A stretch of DNA of 64,000 nt from NCBI RefSeq assembly GCF_004146235.1, contig NZ_SELO01000014.1, forward strand, positions 1 to 64,000, given 5' to 3'. The DNA comes from Tropicimonas sp. IMCC6043 (GTDB lineage Bacteria > Pseudomonadota > Alphaproteobacteria > Rhodobacterales > Rhodobacteraceae). Shown one piece after another: positions 17,438 to 26,558 of this stretch. A program made the translations under genes and the position numbers. Position 1 is the stretch's first letter. Every line of letters starts with the position of its first letter. Under the pieces are notes generated by a model. The model did no database searches, was not told the DNA's origin, and saw nothing but the letters and a program-made list of their open reading frames with translations.

Positions 17438-17936
17438 TCGCGTCTGCGTCGGTGCCATCGCCGGCGCCTTCGGTGTCGCGGGGGAGGTGCGGCTGAAGAG
17501 CTTCTGCGCCAATCCCGACGACATCGCCTCCTATGGGGCGCTCTACACCGAGGATGGTGATCGGTCCTTTACCGTGACCATCTCCCGACCGGTCAAGAAC
17601 GGCCTCGCGGCGCGCCTTTCGGGCATCGCCACGAAGGAACAGGCGGATGCGCTCCGGGGCATCCGCCTGATGGCCGACCGCGCACGCATGCCCGACCTGC
17701 CCGAGGACGAGTTCTACCATGCCGACCTGATCGGGTTGGAGGTGCGCGACACCGGCGGCGCGCTTCTCGGCCATGTTCGCGCGGTGCAGGAATTCGGCGC
17801 CGGCGACATGCTGGAGGTTCACGGCCCCGGCCTCAAAACCACGGTGCTCCTGCCCTTCACCCGCGAAGCGGTGCCCACCGTCGACATCGCCGCCGGCCGC
17901 ATCGTCGCCGACCCGCCCGAGGGGCTTTTCGAATGA
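17430..17936 (+). CDS. rimM: Ribosome maturation factor RimM
   Basis: A 168-residue 16S processing factor. The N-terminal domain has [21 protein letters not shown]; the PRC-barrel domain has [16 protein letters not shown] and the conserved [14 protein letters not shown]. It binds S19 and the 30S head during maturation. ATG 17430 overlaps the small membrane gene by 8 bases; the stop overlaps the next ATG (ATGA). Confidence 0.95.
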   Translation: MADRVCVGAIAGAFGVAGEVRLKSFCANPDDIASYGALYTEDGDRSFTVTISRPVKNGLAARLSGIATKEQADALRGIRLMADRARMPDLPEDEFYHADLIGLEVRDTGGALLGHVRAVQEFGAGDMLEVHGPGLKTTVLLPFTREAVPTVDIAAGRIVADPPEGLFE

Positions 17937-18862
17937 GGCGTGAGGGCCTCTGGCTCGCCAGCGCGCTCTTCTATGCCGCGCCGGTCGGGGCGGGGCTCTC
18001 TGGTGCGAGCTATTTCGCGGCGCTGCCCTTTGCGGCCCTGTTCCTGCTCTGGGTCCTCGTGATGCGCGCCGAGCCGTTTCGGGACGGCGCGGCCTTCGTG
18101 TTGCCGACCCTCGTGCTGCATGTCGCCTTGGCCTCGATGCTCCTCGGCTTCGGACAGTTGCTGCGTGCCCTTCTCGGTGTCGAGGCGCAGTCCAGGCTCT
18201 CGCCCTGGCTGGCAATGGGACTCGGCGGGGTCGCGCTCGGGCGCCTTCTCTGGCAGCCGAAGAAGGAAGCGGAGATCGAGTTTTTGATCGAGATCGCCCT
18301 GAAGAAGCTCAACGATTTCGCCGACGATGCCGAGGAGATCCTCGAGCAGGAGCCGGACCTCCCGCTCAGCCACCCGACCGAGGCGGAGGCCGCGGCGCTG
18401 GCGCAGGCGATTGGCAAGCTGGATGCGCTTGCGCCGGAGGGGGCGCCGGAGGCCGCGTTGCGCAGGTATCTGCGCCCGCTCGAACGGGAAGTGCGGGCGC
18501 ATGTCCTCCTCGATGCGGTGCTCGCCCGCGCCGAGGCCAGCGGCACGCGGCGGGACCGGCAGGCGGCGCTCCTGCTGGCCACAAACGGCCCGCTCGCCTG
18601 GTCCGAGCTGGGCCGGCGACGGGTCGCCGCGGTCTTTGACCTGATCGTGGCGGCGGCCGACGTGCCAGAGCTTGCCCGGTTTCTGACCCGGGCTCCGGAC
18701 CTGCTCGCGGCGTATCCCGCGACCGTGCAGGACTTCCCCGCCGTGCCGCGGCTCCTAGACATCGCTGACCAGATCGAGGCATCCGAACCCGACCTCGCGG
18801 AGGCGCTTGTGCAGCTGGCGCATGATATCGAGGATCTTGGGCGGGAGCCGGAAGATGGTTGA
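17933..18862 (+). CDS. Membrane protein of unknown function inserted between rimM and trmD
   Basis: 309 residues. The first 110 hold four hydrophobic segments ([66 protein letters not shown]). The remaining 200 are charged and Ala/Leu-rich with helical patterns ([24 protein letters not shown]), likely cytosolic and possibly coiled. No known motif. It is translationally coupled to rimM (ATGA) and overlaps the trmD start by 8 bases, so it is part of the operon. Confidence 0.7.
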   Translation: MRREGLWLASALFYAAPVGAGLSGASYFAALPFAALFLLWVLVMRAEPFRDGAAFVLPTLVLHVALASMLLGFGQLLRALLGVEAQSRLSPWLAMGLGGVALGRLLWQPKKEAEIEFLIEIALKKLNDFADDAEEILEQEPDLPLSHPTEAEAAALAQAIGKLDALAPEGAPEAALRRYLRPLEREVRAHVLLDAVLARAEASGTRRDRQAALLLATNGPLAWSELGRRRVAAVFDLIVAAADVPELARFLTRAPDLLAAYPATVQDFPAVPRLLDIADQIEASEPDLAEALVQLAHDIEDLGREPEDG

Positions 18863-19685
18863 GCGTGCAAAATCCCATGGGCGGCTGTCGATCCGCCCGA
18901 GCCTCGTGCCACGCGACCTGATGGACGAGACGACCGAGCTTGCCGGCGCCTGGCGGGCGACGATCATCACGCTCTTCCCCGACGCATTTCCCGGCGTGCT
19001 GGGGGAATCGCTCACCGGCAAGGCACTGAATGACGGGCTCTGGGCGCTGCGGACGATCGACCTGCGACGCTTCGGCGAGGGCCGGCACCGCAATGTCGAC
19101 GACACGCCGACCGGCGGCGGCGCCGGCATGGTGCTCCGCCCGGACGTGGTGGCGCGCGCTCTCGACGAGGCGGCGCGCGGCACGCCGGTCGACCGGGCGC
19201 ATTGGCCCGTGGTCTATCTCTCGCCGCGGGGGCGGCGTTTCGACCAGGCAACCGCGCGGGCCTGGGCCGCGGCCGAGGGCGTGACGCTGCTCTGCGGCCG
19301 TTTCGAGGGCGTCGACCAGCGGGTGCTCGACGCTTATGGGGTCGAAGAGGTGAGTCTCGGCGATTTCGTCCTTACCGGAGGCGAGATCGCGGCACAGGCG
19401 ATGATCGACGCCGTGGTGCGGCTCCTTCCCGGTGTGCTCGGCAATCAGGCCTCGACCGAGGAGGAAAGCTTCTCCGAGGGCCTGCTGGAGCATCCGCAAT
19501 ACACGCGCCCGAACGACTGGCAGGGTCGGCAAGCGCCGGAGGTGCTGCTCTCGGGACACCATGCCCGGATCTCCGAATGGCGCCACGCTCAGGCAAGGGC
19601 GCTAACGCGGGAGCGGCGGCCGGACCTCTGGAAAGCCTGGTGCACGGCGCACGGAATCGACCCCGAGAGCGGCGAACCCGGCTGA
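18855..19685 (+). CDS. trmD: tRNA (guanine-37-N1) methyltransferase
   Basis: 276 residues, a knotted SPOUT enzyme that makes m1G37 to prevent frameshifting. Key blocks are [53 protein letters not shown] and [19 protein letters not shown]. There is an N-terminal extension of about 33 residues before the usual start of the family; the ATG at 18855 has GGAGCCGGAAG upstream, so I keep it, though a later start near the ATG encoding MDETTELAG is possible. Confidence 0.95.
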   Translation: MVERAKSHGRLSIRPSLVPRDLMDETTELAGAWRATIITLFPDAFPGVLGESLTGKALNDGLWALRTIDLRRFGEGRHRNVDDTPTGGGAGMVLRPDVVARALDEAARGTPVDRAHWPVVYLSPRGRRFDQATARAWAAAEGVTLLCGRFEGVDQRVLDAYGVEEVSLGDFVLTGGEIAAQAMIDAVVRLLPGVLGNQASTEEESFSEGLLEHPQYTRPNDWQGRQAPEVLLSGHHARISEWRHAQARALTRERRPDLWKAWCTAHGIDPESGEPG

Positions 19686-19783
19686 CGAGCCCCTCGCGCA
19701 CAGGCTGAAACCGCAGGAAGCGGGTCGCGCCGGCGGGCACGCCGCGGCTATCCGTTCACCGAACAGATGCCGAGGAATATCCC

Positions 19784-20257
19784 ATGCCTTTCCAGATCCA
19801 GGCCCTGCCCATGACCCCCTTTCTCCCGCTTGTCGGAGCTTCCGACGCGGAACTCGCGGCGCGGAATGGCCGCCGCGTCGTCGCCGAGAGCGACTCCGGC
19901 TACCCCTGCCGTGTGAGCCTGCGGGACGCCGCGGCCGGCGAGACGCTCCTGCTGGTGAATTTCGAGCATCTGCCGGGCGCCTCGCCCTTTCGCGCCTCCC
20001 ACGCGATCTTTGTCCGCGAGGCGGCGGTTGAGGCCAGCCCGGCGCCAGGAGACATCCCCGCTTCCATTGCTTCGCGCCTCCTGTCGGTTCGCGGATTCGA
20101 CGCGGCGGATATGCTGCAGGACGCCGATGTCGTGGAGGGAGCGGCGCTTGCCGAGCGTCTCGAACGGATGTTCGCCGCCCCCGAGATCGACTACATCCAC
20201 GTTCATTACGCGAAGCAGGGCTGCTTTGCCGCGAAGGTCACGCGCACGGAGGGATGA
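19784..20257 (+). CDS. DUF1203 protein
   Basis: 157 residues. MPFQIQALPMTPFLPLVGAS, the GYPCRVSLRDAAAGE block, LLLVNFEHLPGASPFRASHAIF and the Cys-containing C-terminus YAKQGCFAAKVTR match the pattern of the DUF1203 family. The function is unknown. It lies between trmD and rplS, separated by 98 bases from trmD and by a likely promoter from rplS, so it may be a separate insertion into the ribosomal block. Confidence 0.8.
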   Translation: MPFQIQALPMTPFLPLVGASDAELAARNGRRVVAESDSGYPCRVSLRDAAAGETLLLVNFEHLPGASPFRASHAIFVREAAVEASPAPGDIPASIASRLLSVRGFDAADMLQDADVVEGAALAERLERMFAAPEIDYIHVHYAKQGCFAAKVTRTEG

Positions 20258-20272
20258 CCGCATCCGCGAGGC

Positions 20273-20301
20273 TTGCAAAGCAGGGACGGCTGGCCTAAAC
20301 A
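20273..20301 (+). promoter_or_regulatory. Likely promoter and structured leader for rplS-rpmE
   Basis: TTGCAA (20273-20278), 17 bases, then TAAACA (20296-20301) fits a housekeeping promoter. The roughly 220-base leader before rplS holds a GC-rich fold near 20360-20395 (GGGCGGGCC-TTCTTC-GGCC..CCCGCC), which could be an autoregulatory r-protein leader; this is an inference. Confidence 0.5.
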
Positions 20302-20527
20302 GCGCCATCCCGAGCGGGCGACCGACTCGGGTGGTTTCGTTTTGACGCCGGATCGAACGGGCGGGCCTTCTTCGGCCCCTACCCGCCGGCGCCCGAAACG
20401 CGGCCACGAAAGGAAAGACGACCTGACCTCCGGCGGGCGCAGATGCGGACCCGATGAAGACCAGGAGCTCCGGGGCGGCGCAAACACTTTGCGGAGCAAC
20501 CGCAAGCAGTCACAAGGAGCGTTTCAG

Positions 20528-20899
20528 ATGGATCTGATCGCGGAACTGGAGGCCGAACAGATCGCCTCCCTCGGGAAGGAAATTCCCGATTTCAAGGCCG
20601 GCGACACGGTGCGCGTCGGCTACAAGGTCACCGAGGGCACGCGGAGCCGGGTGCAGGCCTATGAAGGCGTCTGCATTTCGCGCAAGAACGGGTCCGGCAT
20701 CGCCGGTTCTTTCACTGTCCGCAAGATCTCCTTCGGCGAAGGCGTGGAGCGTGTGTTCCCGCTCTACTCGACCAATATCGAAAGCATCACCGTCGTGCGC
20801 CGCGGTCGCGTCCGCCGCGCCAAGCTCTATTACCTGCGCTCGCGCCGCGGCAAGTCGGCCCGGATTGCGGAAGACAGCACCTACAAGCCGAAGTCGTAA
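20528..20899 (+). CDS. rplS: 50S ribosomal protein L19
   Basis: 123 residues. [55 protein letters not shown] and [19 protein letters not shown] are the family blocks. It lies at the 30S-50S interface. AAGGAGCG precedes the ATG. rpmE follows after 11 bases. Confidence 0.97.
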   Translation: MDLIAELEAEQIASLGKEIPDFKAGDTVRVGYKVTEGTRSRVQAYEGVCISRKNGSGIAGSFTVRKISFGEGVERVFPLYSTNIESITVVRRGRVRRAKLYYLRSRRGKSARIAEDSTYKPKS

Positions 20900-20910
20900 G
20901 GAGCGCCGCG

Positions 20911-21132
20911 ATGAAAAAGAACCTGCATCCCGAGTACCACCTCATCGACGTCAAGCTGACCGATGGCACGGTGGTCCAGATGAAATCGACCTGGGGCAAG
21001 GAAGGCGACCAGCTGTCGCTCGACATCGACCCCTCCGTCCACCCCGCCTGGACCGGCGGCTCGACCAAGCTGATGGACAGCGGCGGCCGGGTGTCGAAGT
21101 TCAAGAAAAAATACGAGGGCCTTGGCTTCTGA
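20911..21132 (+). CDS. rpmE: 50S ribosomal protein L31
   Basis: 73 residues. [19 protein letters not shown] and [21 protein letters not shown] match L31. The CxxC zinc site of the zinc-binding L31 form is absent here, so this is the Cys-minus type. It is followed by a strong terminator. Confidence 0.95.
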   Translation: MKKNLHPEYHLIDVKLTDGTVVQMKSTWGKEGDQLSLDIDPSVHPAWTGGSTKLMDSGGRVSKFKKKYEGLGF

Positions 21133-21156
21133 GCCACGGATCCTTGACGGAACGAA

Positions 21157-21184
21157 GCGCCGCCCCTCGGGGCGGCGTTTTCGT
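21157..21184 (+). terminator. Terminator after rpmE
   Basis: CGCCGCCCC / GGGGCGGCG with a tight TC turn (the innermost pairs probably open), followed by TTTTCGTTTC on the plus strand. It ends the rplS-rpmE message. Confidence 0.85.
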
Positions 21185-21305
21185 TTCGGGGGCCAGCCGG
21201 AGGGAGAAAGGGCCGGAGTGCGACAGGCGGCATTTGGCGATTCAACGACCGCCGCAAATGCTGTAGAGCGGAGGCCGACATGCATTGCCTGAAGTGGATC
21301 ACGCC

Positions 21306-22346
21306 ATGAATATCGACCTTCTCAAACGCCTTTGCGAAACGCCCGGCGTGCCCGGCCACGAGCACCGCGTGCGCGAGTTGATCCTAGCGGAGACCGAGGG
21401 CCTCTTCGACCATGTCGAAACCGACCCGATGGGCTCGCTTCTCTGCCGACGCGACGCGCGCGGCGGCGCGGCGGCGCCGCTCAAGGTCATGCTGCTCTGC
21501 CACATGGACGAGATCGGTTTTCTCGTGAGTCACATCACCAAGGAAGGCTTCCTGCACGTCCAGCCGGTCGGCGGCTTCGACCCGCGCACGCTCTTCGCCC
21601 GAAGGGTGCTGGTCTGCACCGAGGCGGGCGACCTGCCCGGCGTGATGAACGCCTCCGGGCCGGGCGTGCACATCACCAAGCCCGACGACCGAAAGAAGGT
21701 CCCCGACACGCACGAGTTCATCGTCGACATCGGGCTCGGCGCCGCGGCGGCCGAGCGGGTGAAGATCGGCGACATGGTGGTGATGGACGAGCCCTTTGTG
21801 GAAATGGGCGAGAAATGCGTCTCCAAGGCGCTGGACAATCGCGTCGCCTGCTGGCTCGGGATCGAGGCCATGCGCGGCCTCGGCGAGGCCGCCAACGCGG
21901 CCGAGATCCACGTCGCCTTTACCGCGCAGGAAGAGGTCGGCCTCCGGGGCGCACGCACCGCCGCCTTCCGGGTGCAGCCCGATATCGGGCTCGGCGTCGA
22001 CACGACGCTGGCCTGCGACACCCCCGGCGTGCCGGAACAGGATCGGACCACCGAGCAGGGCAAGGGATTCGGCCTGCATGTCCGCGACAGTTCCTTCATC
22101 GCCGATACCGGGCTGGTTGCCGAGATCGACGCCCTAGCCCGCGCCGAGGGTATCCCGTTCCAGCGCACCATGCTGCGCTCGGGCGGACAGGACGGCGCGG
22201 CGGCACAACAGGCCGCTGCCGGCGCCCGTGCTGTGGGGATCGTCGTCGGCACGCGCTACATCCACACGATCTGCGAGATGATCGACCTGCGCGACCTTGC
22301 GGCGGCGCGCGACATCCTCGTCGCCTATCTCAAGCAGGCGGGGTAA
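21306..22346 (+). CDS. M42 family metallopeptidase (glutamyl aminopeptidase-like)
   Basis: 346 residues. Metal ligands and catalytic acids sit in CHMDEIGFLVSH, KALDNRVACWLGIEAM, AQEEVGLRGART, GVDTTLACDTPGV and the C-terminal HTICEMIDLRD. These dinuclear aminopeptidases (PepA/TET/FrvX group) trim peptides in the cytosol, usually as large tetrahedral assemblies. ATG 21306; the preceding in-frame ATG at 21285 is less likely. Its 3' end overlaps the convergent apbE gene by 17 bases. Confidence 0.92.
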   Translation: MNIDLLKRLCETPGVPGHEHRVRELILAETEGLFDHVETDPMGSLLCRRDARGGAAAPLKVMLLCHMDEIGFLVSHITKEGFLHVQPVGGFDPRTLFARRVLVCTEAGDLPGVMNASGPGVHITKPDDRKKVPDTHEFIVDIGLGAAAAERVKIGDMVVMDEPFVEMGEKCVSKALDNRVACWLGIEAMRGLGEAANAAEIHVAFTAQEEVGLRGARTAAFRVQPDIGLGVDTTLACDTPGVPEQDRTTEQGKGFGLHVRDSSFIADTGLVAEIDALARAEGIPFQRTMLRSGGQDGAAAQQAAAGARAVGIVVGTRYIHTICEMIDLRDLAAARDILVAYLKQAG

Positions 22347-23313
22347 CGGCGGCAGGTCGTTCAGGCTGCCCGAACGCCGCAAAGACCGGACCGGTGCGCG
22401 TCTGCGCGAGCTGCGCTCCGTCCCGGTCGAGAAACAGCACGGAGAGGCCGAGGCGCTGCGCCAGTTCGGAGCCACGGTCGCGGCCGAGCACCATCATCGC
22501 CGTTGCCCAGGCATCGGCCAGAAGGCAGGTCGGCGCGACCACCGTGACCGAAGCCGGGCTGTCGGCCAGCGGCGCGCCGCGGGCAGGATCCATGGTGTGT
22601 GACCATCGCCGGCCGCCAAGGTCGATCCAGTGCCGATAGTCGCCCGAGGTGGCGACGGCGGCGTCGCCGAGGGTCAGGACCGAATGCGCGGCACGATGGC
22701 CATGGTCGGGTCGTTCCACGCCGATGCACCACGGCGCGCCGCCCGGTTGCGACCCGAGCGCACGGAGCTCACCGTCGATCGAGAGGAGCGCATGCGCGAT
22801 GCCGAAGCTGCATGCGGTCTCGGTCAGCCGGTCCACGCCAAAGCCCTTGGCGATCCCGCCTAGGTCGAGCACCAGCGGCGCGTGCTTGCGGGCTCGGCCC
22901 CGGGCTATGTCGATCTCCAGCACCTCATAGGTCGGGCGGCGCGGCGCGTGCAGCGCGGCGCGGATCCGGTCCTCCGCCGCCTCGGCCGCGCCGAACCCCC
23001 AGGCCCGGACCGCATCGCCCAGCCCCATGTCGAAGGCTCCGCCCGATGCGCGGCCGATCGCGAGCCCGGCGTCGAGGACGGTGAGAAGACCGGCCGGTCC
23101 GTCGACCCACCGGCCGGTCTCGGCGCGGTTCAGCCGCATCAGGTCGCTGTCCTCCGACCAGGTCGACATCTGGCGGTCAACATCGCCGACAGCAGCCGCC
23201 AACGCCGCCCGGAGTCGGGCCGGTTCGAGATCTGGTGCGGCATAGACAATCGCAGACCAGCGCGTGCCCATCGTCGGACCGTTGAGCGCGTGGCGGACGA
23301 GATCAGTAGACAT
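22330..23313 (-). CDS. apbE: FAD:protein FMN transferase (ApbE), without signal peptide
   Basis: 327 residues. ApbE blocks are present: LNGPTMGTRWSA, GGAFDMGLGDAVRAWGFG, DLGGIAKGFGVDRL, SIDGELRALG and the Mg/FAD-site SHTMDPARGAPLADS. ApbE transfers FMN from FAD to a Thr/Ser of target proteins, normally outside the inner membrane, but this protein starts MSTDLVRHALNG with no signal or lipobox, so it looks cytosolic. ATG 23313 overlaps the reductase stop by 11 bases and has GGGAAGG at good spacing; ATG 23322 is the alternative. Likely targets lie in the same cluster. Confidence 0.93.
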   Translation of the reverse strand: MSTDLVRHALNGPTMGTRWSAIVYAAPDLEPARLRAALAAAVGDVDRQMSTWSEDSDLMRLNRAETGRWVDGPAGLLTVLDAGLAIGRASGGAFDMGLGDAVRAWGFGAAEAAEDRIRAALHAPRRPTYEVLEIDIARGRARKHAPLVLDLGGIAKGFGVDRLTETACSFGIAHALLSIDGELRALGSQPGGAPWCIGVERPDHGHRAAHSVLTLGDAAVATSGDYRHWIDLGGRRWSHTMDPARGAPLADSPASVTVVAPTCLLADAWATAMMVLGRDRGSELAQRLGLSVLFLDRDGAQLAQTRTGPVFAAFGQPERPAAVTPPA

Positions 23314-25504
23314 CTTCGACATACCTTCCCTGCGCCTTGAGGGCGATCGGTCCGAGATTGGATGGGGCAAGGATATCCTCGAGCGCGGCGGCAACGCCCG
23401 CGGCCATGTCGCGGCCGCCACAGACCATGATCCGTGCGCCATCGGCAATCCGCCGGCGCAGGGCGTCGGCATCCCGGCGCAGCGCGTCCTGAACGTAGGA
23501 ACGATCCACGCTGCGGGAGAAGGCTGTCACGACCGAGCTGAGCTTGCCCTCCTTCTGCCAGCGGTGGAGATCCTCGCCATAGAGCAGGTCGCTGGACCTG
23601 TCGCGGGCGCCGAAATAGAGGTGCATCGGCCGGCGCGCGGTATTGGCGCGGGCAAAGCCCGCCAGCGGGCCGATCCCGGTGCCCGCGCCAATCAGGATCA
23701 GCGGCGCTTTGTCCTCGACCGGGTGGAACCCGGCATTCCGGCGCAGGAAGGCGCGGATCGTCTCGCCCGGCTCCAGCGCGGTCAACTGACCGGAGCAGAG
23801 GTCGCCCGGATGCCTGCGCACGCAGATCTCGATGAACCCGTCGGTGCTGCCGGAGGCGAGCGAGTAGTAGCGCGGCACCGTGTCGCCTTCGGGAATGACG
23901 CCGATAAGATCGCCGGCCTGGAACCGCGCAAAGCCGCGTCCCGTCAGACGGGCCCAGAACGAGCAGCGCGGCAACGCGAAACGCAGGATCGCGGTGGGCG
24001 CCTGCACCGCCTCGCCATAGTCGCGACGCGACAGGAGCGGCAGCAGGACACCGCGCGTCTCGGCGGCCTCGCCGTCGAGCGGCAACGCGACCCCGAGGGC
24101 CTCGGCAAGCGTGGCGCCCCAGCGGGCAAAGTCCTCGTGCGATTGCCTGTCCACGCGGCCGAGCGGCATCATCTCGCGCCGGCCGGCCGCGCGGACCGCG
24201 CTCCGGACCTGCTCGGTGAAGGCGCAGAAGCGTGGAAAGGCGCTGTCACCGAAGCCCAGGATCGCAACCGGGGCGGCGGGTGGCCGTGGCAAAGCGTCGA
24301 GCCGATTGAGGAAGCCCCGGGCCGAGGCCGGTGCGTCGCCATCGCCGGAGGTCGCGGCGAAGATCAGGATACGGGTGGCGCGGAGGTAGCGTTCAGGCGC
24401 GAAGTCCGACATGGCGGCGACATGGGTGGCGCTGCCGGTCCCGGTCAGCGCCTTGCGCAGCGAGTCGGCGAAGCCCCAGGTGGTGCCGCCCTCGGAACCG
24501 ACGAGGAGGATCGTGTCGGCCTCTTCCGCGGTAACCCGGACCTTTCTGCCTCTCGGCAGCAGCGACCGGCCGGATTGCAGCAACCAACCTGTCAGCGACA
24601 GAACCGGAACGCTCAATGCGCAGAGCCCGAGGACCATGCCGAGCCAAGCCGCGCCCTCGCCTTTATGCAGCATCTGGATCGTGTCGGAGACCCGGTCGAG
24701 CCGCGTTTTCCCGGCCCATGCCAGCAGCGCGCCGCTGCCTTGGTCGACGTAGCCGATGCCGGCTGTAGTCTCGATGGTGAAGACATCGCGCAGGTCCCCG
24801 ATCCGGGGCAGGGTCAGCGCGCGAAGATCCGCCAGCTGGATCTCCTTCAGTGCCGTCAGCATGGCCGGAGAGACCCCGCCCACACCGCTCACCGGAGGCA
24901 GCGCCGGTAGTGCGCCACCATGCGGAACAAGGCCGGTATAGCCGGCGAAGAGCCAGAGCCCGGTGAGCGCCGAGAGCAGGAGGCCGATCCCGGCTGCGCG
25001 CGCAATCTCGAGATGCAGCCGCTGTGGCAACGGCCCTTTCAGCGGTCCGAAGAGCCGGCGCCAGCCGCCCATCCGGCGCGCGGCGAGCAGGAAGCCGGAG
25101 ACCGAAAGGATCACCATGAAGAGGCTGACAAGCGCCACGGCGATCCGGCCCGCGTCCCCGGCGAAGAACGCGCGGTGCATGTCGACGAACCAGCTTTCCA
25201 CCGGTGAGCGGACAAGCGGGGCAAGGATCGTCCCATTCGCCGGGTCGATGACCCATTGCGACGCGGTGCCGTCGTCATAGGCGTAGGCGGTGATCCGGCC
25301 CGAGGGCGCGCGCCGGATCTGTTCCAGGCCCGGCACCACATTCTGAACCTGCGCGACGAAGCTGCCGACATCGGTCACCGGAGTGGCCGGCGTCGACACC
25401 GCCTCTGCTGCCGGATAGAGCGAAAGGACGGCACCGCTCAGCGCCGTGACGGAGACCAGCAGGGCGAGGACGAGCCCTGCCCAACGGTGCAGCGGACGGA
25501 TCAT
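23303..25504 (-). CDS. PepSY membrane protein fused to flavodoxin and FAD/NADPH reductase domains
   Basis: 733 residues. Residues 8-30, 120-141, 168-189 and 286-309 are membrane helices; a PepSY-like domain fills the loop 40-115. A flavodoxin-like FMN domain spans about 331-470 (ILLVGSEGGTTW as the phosphate loop at 332-343). The FAD site RYYSLAS is at 545-551 and the NADPH site GAGTGIGPLAG at 607-617; the chain ends GRYVEDVY as in CPR-type reductases. Predicted to pass electrons from cytosolic NADPH through FAD and FMN to an acceptor at or across the membrane. It follows the DUF2271 gene by 11 bases and overlaps apbE. Confidence 0.9.
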   Translation of the reverse strand: MIRPLHRWAGLVLALLVSVTALSGAVLSLYPAAEAVSTPATPVTDVGSFVAQVQNVVPGLEQIRRAPSGRITAYAYDDGTASQWVIDPANGTILAPLVRSPVESWFVDMHRAFFAGDAGRIAVALVSLFMVILSVSGFLLAARRMGGWRRLFGPLKGPLPQRLHLEIARAAGIGLLLSALTGLWLFAGYTGLVPHGGALPALPPVSGVGGVSPAMLTALKEIQLADLRALTLPRIGDLRDVFTIETTAGIGYVDQGSGALLAWAGKTRLDRVSDTIQMLHKGEGAAWLGMVLGLCALSVPVLSLTGWLLQSGRSLLPRGRKVRVTAEEADTILLVGSEGGTTWGFADSLRKALTGTGSATHVAAMSDFAPERYLRATRILIFAATSGDGDAPASARGFLNRLDALPRPPAAPVAILGFGDSAFPRFCAFTEQVRSAVRAAGRREMMPLGRVDRQSHEDFARWGATLAEALGVALPLDGEAAETRGVLLPLLSRRDYGEAVQAPTAILRFALPRCSFWARLTGRGFARFQAGDLIGVIPEGDTVPRYYSLASGSTDGFIEICVRRHPGDLCSGQLTALEPGETIRAFLRRNAGFHPVEDKAPLILIGAGTGIGPLAGFARANTARRPMHLYFGARDRSSDLLYGEDLHRWQKEGKLSSVVTAFSRSVDRSYVQDALRRDADALRRRIADGARIMVCGGRDMAAGVAAALEDILAPSNLGPIALKAQGRYVEDVY

Positions 25505-25515
25505 CGGCCCCTCCC

Positions 25516-25986
25516 CTACATGTCGTAGCTGAACTGGGAGATGTAGGTCCGGCCCGTCACGAGCTGGCCGGCGCCGTCCGTGGTCAACGGCACCACGATC
25601 TCGGAGGGGCTGTTGCGCATGTCCTCGACCGAAGCGTCGATATGCAGCTCGTACCCGGCATCGAACAGCGCGTCGGCAAGATCGAAGCTCACCGTAAGGG
25701 TCTTGCCGGACCCGACGCTGGCTCCGGTGATCCCGTTCACCTCTGCCGTATTGCCGCCGGTGGCGCGGTACCAGTCGGTGAGGCTTTCGTAATACTTGGC
25801 TTTCGGACCGGCCATCCACAGCGAGCCAACATAAGCCCCTCCGGCGTCTGTGACGTAGTAGGCCAGATAGGCCCCGTTACCACCGTACTCGTTCAGCGTC
25901 GTGGTAAATGCCACGTCCCTGGCCAGGGCAATGCCGGGCGCGGTAAGCGCGGTGGTCAGCGCAAGGGCGGCAAGTAGCGTCTTCAT
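25516..25986 (-). CDS. Secreted DUF2271 protein with a flavinylation-like motif
   Basis: 156 residues with a Sec signal peptide (cleavage near ALA-RD, residue 22). The mature part is beta-rich (VAFTTTLNEYGGNGAYLAYYV; SDLADALF-like strands) and typical of DUF2271. N84-G-I-T-G-A-S90 resembles the ApbE target motif Dxx(S/T)GA(T/S), with Asn for Asp, so S90 is a candidate flavinylated residue. AAAGGAGATACC precedes the ATG. It is the middle gene of the minus-strand cluster with the PepSY reductase and apbE. Confidence 0.85.
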   Translation of the reverse strand: MKTLLAALALTTALTAPGIALARDVAFTTTLNEYGGNGAYLAYYVTDAGGAYVGSLWMAGPKAKYYESLTDWYRATGGNTAEVNGITGASVGSGKTLTVSFDLADALFDAGYELHIDASVEDMRNSPSEIVVPLTTDGAGQLVTGRTYISQFSYDM

Positions 25987-26025
25987 TGTCTGGTATCTCC
26001 TTTGGTCGGAATGGTCTTGGCGGGT

Positions 26026-26421
26026 TCAGTTCGTCTGCACCCTCGGCGCCGTATCGCTGTTGAAGAGGCCGTTGGTGGGCGGTGGCGTGGTGCCCGCCCG
26101 CGCCGGGCCGGCGCCGCCGCGACGATAGTCGTCGTCGTCATCATCTTCATCGTCGTGATCGTCGTCCCAGAAGCGGCCGAAGAACCAGCCATGGTCGTGG
26201 ACGTCCCTCTCGCGATGGCCGTGCCGCTCGCCATGTCCATGCGTCCCGGAGCGTTTCCACGCGTCCCCGTCGGCGGGCGCGCTGGCAGAGGTGGTGGCAC
26301 AGGGCGCGACCGCGGCCTGATCGCCCAATGGTTGACCTGTTACCGGGCTCTGCGCCTGAGCCGAGGCGCTCAGGGTCGTGACGGCAAGTGTTGCAAGAAG
26401 CAGTCTTGGAAGGGTCGGCAT
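26026..26421 (-). CDS. Small secreted His/Asp-rich protein
   Basis: 131 residues with a signal peptide (cleaved after AQA, about residue 23). The centre is dense in metal ligands: HGHGERHGHRERDVHDHG (about 61-78) and DDDHDDEDDDDDD (about 86-98), with aromatic FFGRFW between them. No enzyme motif; metal buffering or metal sensing are plausible. GCAGGAGACTCAC is upstream of ATG 26421. It is transcribed away from the two-component genes and probably with the DUF2271 gene, 40 bases downstream. Confidence 0.8.
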   Translation of the reverse strand: MPTLPRLLLATLAVTTLSASAQAQSPVTGQPLGDQAAVAPCATTSASAPADGDAWKRSGTHGHGERHGHRERDVHDHGWFFGRFWDDDHDDEDDDDDDYRRGGAGPARAGTTPPPTNGLFNSDTAPRVQTN

Positions 26422-26463
26422 GTGAGTCTCCTGCGTGATCTGATGCCCACTGGATCGCCTCCC

Positions 26464-26481
26464 TTCCTGATCGCTTCCTGA
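26464..26481. promoter_or_regulatory. Direct repeat, candidate response-regulator box
   Basis: TTCCTGA-TCGC-TTCCTGA: two 7-bp half-sites repeated with an 11-bp period, the spacing OmpR-type regulators use for tandem dimers. It sits in the 137-bp divergent region between the His/Asp-rich gene and the response regulator, so it could control both. Confidence 0.55.
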
Positions 26482-26558
26482 CGAGGCCGCGGAAATCGCG
26501 TCAGCTTCCCGTAAGGTTTCGGGCGCATTAGGGTGCCCGAGGAAATCCGGAGCCACGC

